Part shown: one piece after another, positions 17,965 to 27,723 of the stretch
How the letters are laid out: each line of letters begins with the position of its first letter
Numbering within the stretch: position 1 is the stretch's first letter
Source of the DNA: Halomarina salina
Lineage (GTDB): Archaea; Halobacteriota; Halobacteria; Halobacteriales; Haloarculaceae
DNA length: 64,000 nt
NCBI RefSeq assembly: GCF_023074835.1
Contig: NZ_JALLGW010000001.1
Location: forward strand, 2,728,001 to 2,792,000
Reading direction: 5' to 3'
Notes under the pieces: model-generated
The model's database searches: none
Told to the model about the DNA's origin: nothing
Seen by the model: the letters and a program-made list of their open reading frames with translations, nothing else
Position numbers and translations under genes: made by a program

Positions 17965-19412
17965 GCAGTTCGCCCCCGTCGCGACCGTCGACTGTCAAGT
18001 ACGGCAGCAAGCCGTGCCCCCGGTGCAATCTCGTATGCTTCCACGCGGTCGAGACCAGCTAACGACCGTCTGAACTCCTCGAACTCGAGATACGAATCGT
18101 AGGCAGACCCCAGATCGGCGAGTCCCCCCGATTCGAACAACGTTCGGGGGGCGAGGAAGACAGTCACGAGACTGTCTGCCTGACGAGCCAGCTTGACTGT
18201 CTCTCGGATCTCACTGCGATTGCTATCGGTCGTGAAGATGACCGTGTGCGTGACGCTCTTCGCCGCCCGTCTGGCCGCCGCAAACAGCGGGTCCTGGCCG
18301 ATTCGCTCGACATAGCGTTCGCTCGCCTCGAAGTATGGAGCGAGCAGTTGTGCGAACTGGTCTGAGTTAGTTGTGGATGCAGAAAGTGTCGTTGCAGCTC
18401 GTCGAGCCGCTGCTGGTGACCGGCGCTCCTGTGAGGAGTCCAGTGCAGTGTCGTCGAGCGCTGTCGGTTCTGTCGGTGTGAGCGTGGTCAGATGCCGACG
18501 AATCCGGTTGTAGCCCGACTCCGAGGCCGAGACCGGGAACCGACCGGTAATCCCCGCATCTCCGACTGTGAAACACCCGACCGGGTCATCGACAGTGTCT
18601 GCCTTCTCGACGATGGCGAGTGCGACTTCGCGGATGAACTCTTGGGCCGTCTCGCCGGGCTGACCAACGACCGTTGATCCACGGTGATCGACGAGAAGCA
18701 TGGAATCGCGATCCGTTTCTGCCTGATACTCTCGGACCTGTGTGGTCTGGGTTCGGGCAGTGGCCTTCCAGTCGATTTGCCGGACTGAATCCGTGGGGAC
18801 GTACTCCCGAATCGACTCGGGTTCTACGCCCCCACCAGATGGGCGGATAGCTTCGTGTTCGCCGTAACCGGATGCAATCTCCTGGCCTCCCTGGCCGATG
18901 TGGATATCATCCGGAACGCGTGGCTGAACCTGGATACGACGGCGCTCGCCGCGAGTAATCGACTCCCAGAAGAGGTCACCATCTGTCACCACGATATGAG
19001 GGCAATCGAACGTCGCCACTCCGGCGACCGAGAGGCGGACAGTGACTGTCGTCGCTGCGTCTCGGTGTGTGTCTGAGAGCTCGATTCGCTGCTGGCCTTG
19101 CGATGGCGTCTCAGCAACAACTGGTGGCTGGAGCGTGATGGAACTGGTGAGTGCTGTTGGCCGCTCAATGGTTGCACTGAGCGTCACTGGCGTCTCCGTG
19201 TCTGGTCGTACTGCCGATGGAATCGACTGCCTGACTGTCAGTGCATCGTCGAACGTCGAGAGTGCTGTAACGAACAGTACGGCACGAGCGAGCAGCCACG
19301 CCCCTAGGAGGGCTGTCCCTGCGAACAACAGCCACGACCGGAGAATCACGGCGAACGCGGCGAGACCACCGACGAGCCCAATGGTGGCCCAGCCGCGACG
19401 CGTGAGATGCAT
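17961..19412 (-). CDS. DUF58 domain protein
   Basis: The 483-residue protein has two N-terminal TM helices (about 10-50) and a beta-rich region. It carries the DUF58 signature EPESIREYVPTDSVRQIDWK (about residues 197-216), followed by a VWA-like segment (DSMLLVDHRGS). DUF58 proteins are the standard partners of MoxR ATPases; the MIDAS-like site would bind metal or protein partners. It heads a three-gene operon convergent with moxR. The start is the ATG at 19412. Confidence 0.92.
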   Translation of the reverse strand: MHLTRRGWATIGLVGGLAAFAVILRSWLLFAGTALLGAWLLARAVLFVTALSTFDDALTVRQSIPSAVRPDTETPVTLSATIERPTALTSSITLQPPVVAETPSQGQQRIELSDTHRDAATTVTVRLSVAGVATFDCPHIVVTDGDLFWESITRGERRRIQVQPRVPDDIHIGQGGQEIASGYGEHEAIRPSGGGVEPESIREYVPTDSVRQIDWKATARTQTTQVREYQAETDRDSMLLVDHRGSTVVGQPGETAQEFIREVALAIVEKADTVDDPVGCFTVGDAGITGRFPVSASESGYNRIRRHLTTLTPTEPTALDDTALDSSQERRSPAAARRAATTLSASTTNSDQFAQLLAPYFEASERYVERIGQDPLFAAARRAAKSVTHTVIFTTDSNRSEIRETVKLARQADSLVTVFLAPRTLFESGGLADLGSAYDSYLEFEEFRRSLAGLDRVEAYEIAPGARLAAVLDSRRSRRGRTA

Positions 19413-20054
19413 ACGCGGTGGTAGAAGAGAAGACGATTCAACGTTCTGGTACTGTCGCCACGTTTGACAGCGATATGTTGATTCTCATATACGAATCGAC
19501 GAATCGAAACCCCCCGAAACGAGTCCGGGGCTCATCGGCTCGGGACGATAAGTACAAGTATATTTGTGTTATTCCCCAATCCAACATGGGGATTGGAAAA
19601 ATAAAGTGTTATCTAAAATACAACGAATAATGTATGAATTGGGTTTTATAGCATATTATATGCAAAATTTCCACTATAAATTTCCCAGTGCGTGCTAGTT
19701 CGCCCCTTATAATACCAGTTCCCGACTGTTTCTTATAGCTGGTGTTGTACTCGAACAGCAGATTTAACCCATATTACCCATGTTTGATGAATTTATGTCC
19801 ACGAATAAATAGGCAGGCACCAGCGAACAGTAACACGAGCCAGATAAACGAGTCGGTCAAGTCCTGTTCTCCGGTAGGTTCCCCTATCGCGTCGACCACA
19901 CGTCTGGCTGATAGCCTCCTGGGTGTACTCCGTGTGGACCCACACCAGCGACGATGAACGGAGGTTGGTCAATAGCTGAACGACGGACCGAAGAAGAACG
20001 AAGCGATGGGCGTACGGGCGCCAATATTTCCGTTCGCCAACTGAGAGTCTAGCT
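19413..20054. other. AT-rich intergenic region between divergent operons
   Basis: There is no credible gene in 642 bases. The centre (19555-19760) is strongly AT-rich. A hairpin CCAATCC/GGATTGG lies at 19577-19597. Promoters for the DUF58 operon (leftward) and the DUF2238-like gene (rightward) must lie here. The low GC may mark an old insertion scar. Confidence 0.5.
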
Positions 20055-21329
20055 ATGAGCAGCAGTCGGTTCGGGGGGGCGATCACCACTCCAACGCGCA
20101 ATGCCGCGCTTGGCTGGTCAATCGTAGCGATGCTCGCCGTCCTCATGATCACGCAAGTAGCTATCGAGTCCTATCGCTGGGGGTTCTTCCTTGGCTTAGC
20201 ACTCGCGTTGATTGTTCTCCCGGCAGTAGCGCTGCGGGACATCTCCGCCATGCCCCCCTGGGAGCTGCTGGTGTTGGTGGCGATACCAGCGGTCGATGCG
20301 ATACTCCTCGGCGAGACCGTGCTCTCTCCGGTAACAGTGTATCTGGGAGTCGCAGCGGTTGCGCTGATCGTCGCCGTCGACGTGCGTACGTACACCCAGG
20401 TCCAGATGAATCGCTCATTCACCGTCGCGCTCGTCGTCATCGCGACGCTGGCTACCGGTGCGACGTGGAACGTTGCGTTGTGGATTGCAGATGGCGTGCT
20501 CGGAACCTCGTACTTGCTTGGCGGGCGAACGCAGGACGCTGCCAACCACGTGATGATGATCGACTTCCTCTACGCGGCGAGTGCGGGGCTGCTCGCGGGC
20601 ATCCTCTTCACGGTCTACCTCAGGCGTCGGTCGTTCGAAGCGACCTCACACGCAGAGGCCCCCGGCGGAGAAGCGGGAGAACGCCCTGAGCCGACGCCGT
20701 CGCTCACCAGAGGCCGATTCAACCTCTCAGAGCGCCGAGTCACCCAGATCACCGTGACGATGCAGGTCATCCTTGGCGTGCTTCTTCTCTATGGGTTGGT
20801 GGTTCGCGACGTTCCGACGATCACCAACGCCAGTATCGCACTGTTGGTCACCTTCCTCCCCGCCGCCCTCGAGCACAACTACCGACTGCCAATGGAACCG
20901 GAGCTCGTTATCTGGCTGACGACGGCGGCGTTCCTGCATACCCTTGGGTCTGCTGGGCTCTACGATCTTATCGGGCAGTGGGACAGCCTCACTCATTCCC
21001 TATCAGCATCGATCGTTGCGGCGACGGGCTACACGCTTGTCCGCACGATAGACCTGCACTCCGCTGACGTGTACTTGCCGTCGAGAACGATGTTTGCGTT
21101 CATCCTGTTGTTCATCCTCGCCGTTGGCGTCGTGTGGGAACTCGTCGAATTCGCGCTCGACCTCGCTGCCGATCGATACGGCTTCGACGCTGCTCTCGCC
21201 CAGCACGGCGTGAGCGACACCGTTACCGACCTCCTGTTCAATCTCGCGGGGGCCATCATTGCTGCGACGCTTGGAGCGACGTATCTGACGAACGTCTCTC
21301 ACCAGATCGCCGAACGGTTTGGAAACTGA
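20055..21329 (+). CDS. DUF2238/YjdF-like multi-pass membrane protein
   Basis: The 424-residue protein has about 11 TM helices. The C-terminal half has the YjdF/DUF2238 pattern: LYDLIGQWDSLTHSLSAS, then GVVWELVEFALD and GVSDTVTDLLFNLAGA. These conserved polar residues (D, H, E, D) within helices suggest a metal- or lipid-related membrane enzyme, though the function is unknown. The N-terminal half is an additional poorly conserved membrane domain. It is a monocistronic gene, convergent with the DUF1508 gene. Confidence 0.75.
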   Translation: MSSSRFGGAITTPTRNAALGWSIVAMLAVLMITQVAIESYRWGFFLGLALALIVLPAVALRDISAMPPWELLVLVAIPAVDAILLGETVLSPVTVYLGVAAVALIVAVDVRTYTQVQMNRSFTVALVVIATLATGATWNVALWIADGVLGTSYLLGGRTQDAANHVMMIDFLYAASAGLLAGILFTVYLRRRSFEATSHAEAPGGEAGERPEPTPSLTRGRFNLSERRVTQITVTMQVILGVLLLYGLVVRDVPTITNASIALLVTFLPAALEHNYRLPMEPELVIWLTTAAFLHTLGSAGLYDLIGQWDSLTHSLSASIVAATGYTLVRTIDLHSADVYLPSRTMFAFILLFILAVGVVWELVEFALDLAADRYGFDAALAQHGVSDTVTDLLFNLAGAIIAATLGATYLTNVSHQIAERFGN

Positions 21330-21398
21330 CGCAAAGGGAGCTACTAGCGAATCTGCGCAATAGAGGCCTTCCTGATACTCCCCCGATTGAAATAGCCC

Positions 21399-21587
21399 CT
21401 ACTCAGCGTCAACGACCTGAGCGTTCGGAGCACGCTGTTTTACGGTCTGGATTCCGCGTTTCGCCTCCTGTTTCGAGGGGTATCCCTCGCTACTATCTGC
21501 GATGGTACCTCCATCAGAGACAATCAGCTCCCATCCCCATTCTCCAGACTCATCTTGGAAGAGTTCGAACCGTGCTGGCGTTGGCAT
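21399..21587 (-). CDS. DUF1508 (HVO_2922/YegP-like) small protein
   Basis: Sixty-two residues beginning MPTPARFELFQDESGEWGWE match the DUF1508 domain, a small alpha/beta homodimeric fold seen in HVO_2922 of Haloferax volcanii. The GYPSKQEAKRGIQTVK motif is characteristic. I chose the ATG at 21587 because family members begin there; an upstream in-frame start (21650) would add 21 residues without similarity. The function is unknown. Confidence 0.85.
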   Translation of the reverse strand: MPTPARFELFQDESGEWGWELIVSDGGTIADSSEGYPSKQEAKRGIQTVKQRAPNAQVVDAE

Positions 21588-22192
21588 ATGAACTCCCCAC
21601 ACGGGATTCGTATGTGCGTTTGGGCCGGTACAGGTGGCAACAGCGGCCAACTATCCTGGGCAGCAGGAGCTAGCTGATAATCAAGTCAAACCCTGCTCTC
21701 GGTGGCTAAATGTCCGATAGTAGTGAATTCAAATATACAAGAGGGGAATAGCTTCAAAGGTACACAATCCGTGACTCTATCTCCGCTAATAAATGTTGTT
21801 TAGTGTGTATAATGGCGAGTCTCACCTTGTTCTTCGCATTTAGGTTTCATTAAGAAACATTGATTTTGAGAAAGTCAGCAGCGATTTCAACAGTATTGGC
21901 AATGAGATTGGAGTCCGTCTGGAGCGGCTGCTTGAGTCATCCGAGAGTGGTCTCTGTCCAGCGAGGATGGTGGGTAGCTCATCGATTGCCTTGCCAACTG
22001 CGCGGGTTCGTAGTGGCCAGCCAGCTCGGTGATTAGCTTCGAAGCCACTCCCCGAGCCGTTTTACCTGTTCTGTCTGTGGAATTGACCGTCGCTGGCTCG
22101 ACATAGACTCACAATCTCCCGATCGGCAACGACGCCGACGTGCTGGTTTCAATTGGTTTCCTCGCCGCAAGGCGTTGGTCGTCCTCGTGATC
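21588..22192. other. Intergenic region with possible gene debris
   Basis: I see no intact gene in 605 bases. On the plus strand at about 21849-22031 a coherent peptide frame (FEKVSSDFNSIGNEIGVRLE) without a start may be debris of a transposase or other gene, but I cannot assign it. The rest is AT-rich (21700-21830). Confidence 0.4.
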
Positions 22193-23146
22193 TCAGTGGT
22201 TCTCCCGGAACGCCTGGACCGTCTTGCGGTTGGGGAGAGCAGTCATCGCCCCCTCGGCAGTTGTCGTCACCGCTGCGACGGCATTGGCGAACGCGAGTGC
22301 CTCATTGAGCGCTTCCTCGTCAGCGAGTGCTGCAAGCGCGCCGGCCGTGAACGCGTCCCCCGCGCCAGTCGTGTCAACCGGATCGACCGAATAGCCGGGG
22401 TGGTCGACCGTCGTCGGTCCCCACGGTGCGACGTCAGTTGCAGAGGCGAATGCGCCCGCATCTCCTCGGGTCAACAGAAGGGTATGCGGGCTGGCGTCGT
22501 GGATTGCAGCGGCGAGTGTCTCAGTGTCAGTGTTCGTGTCGAACCCGGCAGCAGCGAGATCATCAGGGGTCGCTTTCACCACGTCTACCCGAGCGAGCGT
22601 GTCGTCTACCACCTCGGGAAAGTCCTCATCCCACAGTTCGGGGCGAGCGTTGGGGTCGAACACGACCGTCGCGCCGTGCTCGCGAGCCCGCTCGGCGAGG
22701 TCGAGCGTCGCCGTCCGCGCGGGCTCAGAGGCGAGCGAGACGCCGCCGATGGCGACCCACTCGAGCGACGCAAGCACGTCGTCGGGAACGGTCCCCGGTT
22801 CGAGTCGCGTGTCGGCGGTCCGGTCGCGATAGAACGTGAACGCACGGTCGGCACTCGCGTCGTGTTCGACGAACGCAAGCGTGGTTTTTGCCTCGGGGTC
22901 GCGCTCGACGAATCGGTCGGGAACGCCCCGGTCGTCTAGCGTCGCGGCTAATGCGTCGCCGAAGGGATCCGCCCCAACCCGTGTCCAGAACCAGGGCGTA
23001 TGACCGAGTGTCGCCAGCCCGACGGCGAGGTTCGCTGGTGCGCCGCCCGGTCGCCGCTGGAACCGCTCGACGCTCGCGAGTGGGCCGGCGCGTTCCGGGA
23101 GGAAATCGACGAGCGTCTCGCCGGCGACGAGGATACCCGGATTCAT
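22193..23146 (-). CDS. PfkB-family sugar kinase (fructokinase-like)
   Basis: The 317-residue kinase shows the PfkB N-terminal GG motif (RRPGGAPANLAVGLATLG, residues 31-48) and the C-terminal catalytic motif DTTGAGDAFTAGAL (about 258-271), whose Asp is the base. Overall similarity is to fructokinases/ribokinase-type sugar kinases. It would phosphorylate a hexose or keto-sugar in the cytoplasm; substrate cannot be fixed from sequence. It stands alone, divergent from the next gene. Confidence 0.88.
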   Translation of the reverse strand: MNPGILVAGETLVDFLPERAGPLASVERFQRRPGGAPANLAVGLATLGHTPWFWTRVGADPFGDALAATLDDRGVPDRFVERDPEAKTTLAFVEHDASADRAFTFYRDRTADTRLEPGTVPDDVLASLEWVAIGGVSLASEPARTATLDLAERAREHGATVVFDPNARPELWDEDFPEVVDDTLARVDVVKATPDDLAAAGFDTNTDTETLAAAIHDASPHTLLLTRGDAGAFASATDVAPWGPTTVDHPGYSVDPVDTTGAGDAFTAGALAALADEEALNEALAFANAVAAVTTTAEGAMTALPNRKTVQAFRENH

Positions 23147-23409
23147 ACCAGGCCTGTGCCTGCTACAGGCAAGAAACCGCCGATAAGGCTGCCTCGCTCG
23201 GTGGGCGGCTTGGGCCGATGCTGGTCCGATGTCTTCGTATCTGTTCTGTAGAGCCTCTCGTTCGAGCGGGGGGAGTGTTCGCCGGGTGAGGGCGACTCGA
23301 CTTCAGCGAGGTCAAGGCGGCGACCGCAATCTCGGTGGTGGGTAGCTGTCTGTCGAGCGACGAGCGAGCAATAACGTTCATTGCAGTCGACCACGGAACT
23401 CGGACAATC

Positions 23410-25494
23410 GTGTTCCGGTCGGTTGTCCTCGTTTGTGTCGTCCTCTCTCTGGTAACTGGCCCGGTTGGGGCCGCTGCAACGGCTGGTGGTGGCGCGCCTG
23501 ACATCTCGGCATCGCAGGCTGGCCCTGAGACGAACGGGACGAACACCACGTCCTCGAATGACTCGGTTGCGCATCGAGACCCCGATACCGTTGGTCAAGA
23601 GGGCGACCTTGAGGGGCTCAGATCGTGGTTGATTGGGCAACTCGCAGGCCGACTTGGTGAGGGTGCGATACAACTCAGTCAGGGAGAGTACGACGCTGCC
23701 CGGAAGCTGGTGGGCGACCAGTATAGCGACCGACTGGACCAGCTCGTCGACGTCGCTGGTGAGACAGAGACGACCCGAACCTACCGGCGGACCCAGGAGA
23801 ACCAGCGGGAAATGGCGAACGCGACGAACGATTATCGTGAGACGTACGACGACTACCGAGACGCCCGCGAGAACGGCAACAACGAGCGCGCACGGGAGTT
23901 AGCTCGAGAACTCGAAGGAGACGCTCAACGGGTGCGTGAGAACGCTCGAGACACGCGTGATGGATTCGGTGGGCTGGGCAACCAGACGGGGCAGAACTTC
24001 ACTGATGCCCGGACGGCTGTCACTGAGGTCGAGCAGAACATCACCGACACGCAGGAGCAGGTGCGGCGGTCGACGTTCGAAGCGACGAATCTCTCAGTGA
24101 GTGCAGATGGAGAAGCGGTGTCGTTCATTGACCCACTCGCCCTCTCGGGGGAGTTGACGACCGAGAACGGGTCGGTGATTGCTGAGGAGGACATTCGACT
24201 GCAGGTCGGCAATCGGACCTACAGGACGGAGACTGACGAGGAAGGAGCGTTCACTGTGGACTATCGACCGACCGAGCTTCCGCTGAATATCTCGGCGCTA
24301 CCGGTCGAATACCAGCCCGCTGGGTCGTCGCCGTATCTCAACTCCTCGACGACCGTCCCAGTCGATGTCGAACAGGTGACGCCAACGGTCTCGGTCAACG
24401 CATCACCGCAGCGTATCGCATTCAACGAGCGGCTGAGTGTGAGCGGGGCGGTGCGTGCAGACGACGTGGGGGCACCCGTTCCGATTGCGGTGTACCTGGG
24501 TGGAACACGCGTCGCGACTGTGCGTAGCGATGGGAACGGAAGCTACCAAACGACGCTGCGGGTCCCGGCACGTATCGACAATGGAACGCGAAACGTAACC
24601 GCTCGTATCGCCCAGACCGACAGAGCGCTTGCGAGTACGAACGCGAGTACCACGGTCGATGTTAGAGAGACCGCGACAGGGTTGACCGCCAACGCGTCGT
24701 CTATTGATGACGGACCGATCCGTGTTTCAGGGACGCTCCAGACTGAAGCAGGGACAGCAGTCGCCAATCAGCCGATCACTGTGTCGATAGGCGGCCAGAC
24801 CCTCGACACTGTACAGACGAAGGGTGAGGGACGGTATACTGCCCGCATCGACCCAGCAGAGCTCGGTGACGCCAATGGGTCGATGACGATCAATGTCGCC
24901 TATAGGGGTGAGGGGACGAACCTCGAAGCTTCGCGTGCGAACGCGACAACCGTGCTTGCTGGGGTGAATAGCGGTGGCGGTGAGCCTGCTGATGAATGGA
25001 GCCTCTTCGGTACGGACATGCGTATTGCACTCCTAATTGGCCTCTTGGTCCTCGGCCTGCTGGCCGCACTCGGCATCCGGTACTGGTCCGGTAGGGAGGG
25101 GTCCGAACCTGACGATTCACCCCCTGCAGTCGGCGACGCTCCGACATCTGCAGTACAACGGGTCGAACCAACCAGCAGTGTGAGCCTCTCGACACGGCTG
25201 GAGAGTGCTCGTGAGCAGCTTGCAGCCGGTGATATCGATGCTAGTGTAGTGACGCTATATACCGCAATGCGAGCGCAGTTTGGCCAGCAGGGCGTTCGCC
25301 GTGGGCTTACTCACTGGGAGTTCTACAACGCCTCGGCTGACGACCTCGAAAGCGAGGAGCGATCGTTTCTCGAACGGCTCACGAGTGCGTACGAACAGGC
25401 CGTGTTCTCACCACTCGGTGTCTCCGAAGAGACTGCAGAAGACCTACTGGAGCGGACGTCACAATCCTCTGATTCCTCGACTAGCGCAGACTGA
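23410..25494 (+). CDS. Secreted/membrane DUF4129 protein with Ig-like repeats
   Basis: I chose the GTG at 23410 because it places a signal peptide (VLVCVVLSLVTGPVGAAA) at the N-terminus; an upstream GTG (23335) is possible. The 694-residue product has an outside helical, Glu/Arg-rich coiled-coil region (about 100-225) and three carboxypeptidase-regulatory/Ig-like beta domains (about 230-535). A TM helix follows (MRIALLIGLLVLGLLAALG, about 537-555), then a cytoplasmic DUF4129 domain (RGLTHWEFYNASADDLES). DUF4129 belongs with MoxR/DUF58/transglutaminase modules, linking this gene to the 14-19 kb locus. Confidence 0.85.
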   Translation: MFRSVVLVCVVLSLVTGPVGAAATAGGGAPDISASQAGPETNGTNTTSSNDSVAHRDPDTVGQEGDLEGLRSWLIGQLAGRLGEGAIQLSQGEYDAARKLVGDQYSDRLDQLVDVAGETETTRTYRRTQENQREMANATNDYRETYDDYRDARENGNNERARELARELEGDAQRVRENARDTRDGFGGLGNQTGQNFTDARTAVTEVEQNITDTQEQVRRSTFEATNLSVSADGEAVSFIDPLALSGELTTENGSVIAEEDIRLQVGNRTYRTETDEEGAFTVDYRPTELPLNISALPVEYQPAGSSPYLNSSTTVPVDVEQVTPTVSVNASPQRIAFNERLSVSGAVRADDVGAPVPIAVYLGGTRVATVRSDGNGSYQTTLRVPARIDNGTRNVTARIAQTDRALASTNASTTVDVRETATGLTANASSIDDGPIRVSGTLQTEAGTAVANQPITVSIGGQTLDTVQTKGEGRYTARIDPAELGDANGSMTINVAYRGEGTNLEASRANATTVLAGVNSGGGEPADEWSLFGTDMRIALLIGLLVLGLLAALGIRYWSGREGSEPDDSPPAVGDAPTSAVQRVEPTSSVSLSTRLESAREQLAAGDIDASVVTLYTAMRAQFGQQGVRRGLTHWEFYNASADDLESEERSFLERLTSAYEQAVFSPLGVSEETAEDLLERTSQSSDSSTSAD

Positions 25495-25696
25495 TGGTTG
25501 CATGGGATAGGCAAGTCTGATCGTGTACAATCTTGCTGAGGCACAATCGCTACTGGAGTCTCTACAGCAGACAGATCTTCTCGTTGGGAGTCGGTGGATG
25601 ACTCTGAGGGGGGGGACTCCGGCGTCCGTCAGAGAGCCGTGAATATAGTGTTCAGATAGCACAACCACCCAGGACAGCAGGTCTGACCGTTGGTGT

Positions 25697-25990
25697 TCAC
25701 ACCGGGTCAGGTGGCGCATCCTGATAGTTCACAACCGCGTCTCGGAAGTCATCGGGCACACGGGTTGGCTCGCCAGATGCTGCATCGACGGCGACATGGG
25801 TCACACTTCCCTCAGCGACGATATCGCCGCTGTCCTGCGTTCGGCAGGCGTACTCAAACTCCATGCTCGAGGTTTGAATCGCGCTGATTCGCATCCCGTT
25901 TATGAGCTGGTCATCGAATGCAGCCGAATCCCGATAATTGAGGTCAACGTGGACGACGTGGATATCCCAGCCCTCACTCGCGAGTGTGTG
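25697..25990 (-). pseudogene. Hotdog acyl-CoA thioesterase, N-terminus lost
   Basis: The frame from about 25990 to 25697 encodes HVVHVDLNYRDSAAFDDQL and SMEFEYACRTQDSGDIVAEG, the C-terminal two-thirds of a 4-hydroxybenzoyl-CoA thioesterase/YbgC-type hotdog protein. The N-terminal active-site segment is missing. Upstream, the similarity stops at about 25990-26000 where an AT-rich junction with the RAMP cassette begins. An internal ATG (25894) leaves only 65 residues. The missing 5' part was not found elsewhere in the window. Confidence 0.7.
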
Positions 25991-26074
25991 ATAATAATTT
26001 TTGGTAATATGATTTCTTTATCCAGTCTGCACAGCGAATATTTGCCGCACGGTTCATGTTACTCACGAGCGCTA

Positions 26075-27001
26075 TCAGTCCTTCTTCTCCGATTCTTGAG
26101 ACCGTTCGCCAAGAGGTTTCATCCGGAGTTCACCGAAGCCGTATCTGGAGTGCGAGCCGATCCGCGTGAGGCCGTTCTTCGCGGTCTCCACTGGGCTGTC
26201 CCCGAGGTAGTTCACGACTTGCCCGTGGTCGACCGTCTGAAGGCGGAAAACCTCGCGCTGTTCGAGAATCTTCTCCTCACGGAACCGCAGGTCGCCGCGG
26301 TTCTCCGCCCACCACCATGGTACGGGGCGGTCGTTCGCCTCCGGGTACTCCGACTCCAAGACGAACGGCGTCACGAGTTCAATGAGGTACGTCTCCGCGC
26401 CTTCGAGCCGGGAGTAGTCCAGTTCGTCAAGGTTCACCACTTGCGTATCTTTCAGTTGGACCTCGCCGTAGCCGTAGTTGCGCTTGCCGCCGAACTGAAT
26501 GCCCTCCAGCACCTCCTTGTCGAGCGGAAGAACCGCCGGGTCATCGGCGTGCAGGTATGCGTGGACGTACCACTTCGTCGTTTGGCGGTTCTTGCGTTGT
26601 TCGGGCCGCCGCCCCATGATTGTCTCGTGAGCCAGCACGGGATGGCCACCGTGGACGCGGAGGTCGTGTGTGTTCAGCGCGTCCCGAGCACGGGTATCAA
26701 GCATCCACGAGTGCGACGCCTGCCGCTGGAGGAAGAGGTCGTCGTAGGCTTCGACCTCAGGGAGACCACTTCCGAGGTACGGACGAATTCCTGACTGGGA
26801 GTGTTCTTCGGGGAACGTCCCGAACTGGCCGGGGACGAACACTCCGTGGCTCGCCGAAATTGCAGCGTGCGTCTCGGGGGCGAGATGCTGGCCAAGGGCG
26901 TGCAGGATGGCGTTCCCGCTCACGTAGTAGGGGTGACCGATGTAATCCATCCTCAACCCCCAGAGGACCTGCTGAACCTCCGTCACCGGTCGGGCCTCCA
27001 T
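26075..27001 (-). CDS. RAMP-superfamily protein, Cas5/Cas6-like, two glycine-rich loops
   Basis: From the ATG at 27001 (MEARPVTEVQQVLWG) the protein has 308 residues. Two glycine-rich loops typical of RAMP RRM folds are seen: GGKRNYGYGEVQL (mid-protein) and IGSHSRYGFGELRM near the C-terminus, suggesting two ferredoxin-like domains as in Cas5/Cas6. A YVHAYLHADDP strand and WYVHAY aromatic cluster lie between. It is last in a four-gene operon and overlaps the preceding gene by 19 bp. Likely an RNA-binding subunit of a RAMP ribonucleoprotein. Catalytic His residues of Cas6 cannot be assigned. The alternative start at 27046 adds a poor N-terminus. Confidence 0.6.
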   Translation of the reverse strand: MEARPVTEVQQVLWGLRMDYIGHPYYVSGNAILHALGQHLAPETHAAISASHGVFVPGQFGTFPEEHSQSGIRPYLGSGLPEVEAYDDLFLQRQASHSWMLDTRARDALNTHDLRVHGGHPVLAHETIMGRRPEQRKNRQTTKWYVHAYLHADDPAVLPLDKEVLEGIQFGGKRNYGYGEVQLKDTQVVNLDELDYSRLEGAETYLIELVTPFVLESEYPEANDRPVPWWWAENRGDLRFREEKILEQREVFRLQTVDHGQVVNYLGDSPVETAKNGLTRIGSHSRYGFGELRMKPLGERSQESEKKD

Positions 27002-27723
27002 GCGGCGTAGTCCTCGATGTACTGGAGTGCGGTACTCCACGACCACATCCGCCGTAGGTTCGCATCGAGTGTCATGTCGTACTTGTTGTGGTCGGCATCA
27101 AGAGGGTGCGCCGTGAGGCGGTTCCACGCCGACGACCACGACTGCCACGGGCGACTTCCGAGTCGGGCCGACGGTCGCCCGTCGTCATCCGCGTCAATGC
27201 GAAGTGCGAACCGTTCCCCGTCGTAGACGGTGCGGAACGGGACGACCTCGCCCGCTGAGTCCACGATGAGTCGGAGGTTAGCGAACTCATGGTGGGCACG
27301 GTAGTTGTCCAGCAGGGCTGCCACTAGAAGTGTGTGGAACTTCAGGCTCGTGTACGGGTGATAGACCGTCTCGTTGAACGCGGCGGCCACGTCGGACGCC
27401 AGCCACCGCTCGTGGGCGGCCAGTGCGTCCTCGGTGGCGATGAGTTCAGACACCTCATTCTCGACGGTCGCTCGTGTGAACGTCTGTGGGTTGTAGAGCG
27501 TCTTCCCAGTGAACAGAGACAGCCGGTAGTGGTCGGCGTGCGTCGGGACGGTCTGCTTCTGCACGTCCAGCGGACGTGAGAGCGCCGCCGCATCGCCGTC
27601 CGCACCCTCAGAAACCGACTGGTTCACCCGAACGCCTGCATACATGTCACTGGCGTCGTCGTGGCTCTCGCCCGTGAACTTGTGGGCGTCGTGGCGGTAC
27701 GCGGTCAGCAGCGGGTCGCTCAT
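26983..27723 (-). CDS. Uncharacterised subunit of RAMP cassette
   Basis: I do not recognise a family for this 246-residue protein. It has an N-terminal polar region, a central SLKFHTLLVAALLDNYRAHHE helix region (written shorter: FHTLLVAALLDNY) and an aromatic C-terminus rich in Trp (RRMWSWSTALQYIEDYAAW). It overlaps the Cas7-like gene by 4 bp (ATGA) and the Cas5/6-like gene by 19 bp, so it is very likely a subunit of the same complex. By position it could be a reduced large (Cas8-like) or small subunit; this is inference only. Confidence 0.6.
   Translation of the reverse strand: MSDPLLTAYRHDAHKFTGESHDDASDMYAGVRVNQSVSEGADGDAAALSRPLDVQKQTVPTHADHYRLSLFTGKTLYNPQTFTRATVENEVSELIATEDALAAHERWLASDVAAAFNETVYHPYTSLKFHTLLVAALLDNYRAHHEFANLRLIVDSAGEVVPFRTVYDGERFALRIDADDDGRPSARLGSRPWQSWSSAWNRLTAHPLDADHNKYDMTLDANLRRMWSWSTALQYIEDYAAWRPDR

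Noticed and set aside
22175-22939. Plus-strand open frame opposite the PfkB kinase
   Set aside because: It is antisense to a gene with clear catalytic motifs and its own translation has no domain or plausible composition.
25796-26794. Plus-strand open frame of over 300 codons across the thioesterase fragment and RAMP gene
   Set aside because: It is antisense to the RAMP protein with its two glycine-rich loops, and it spans an evident junction.
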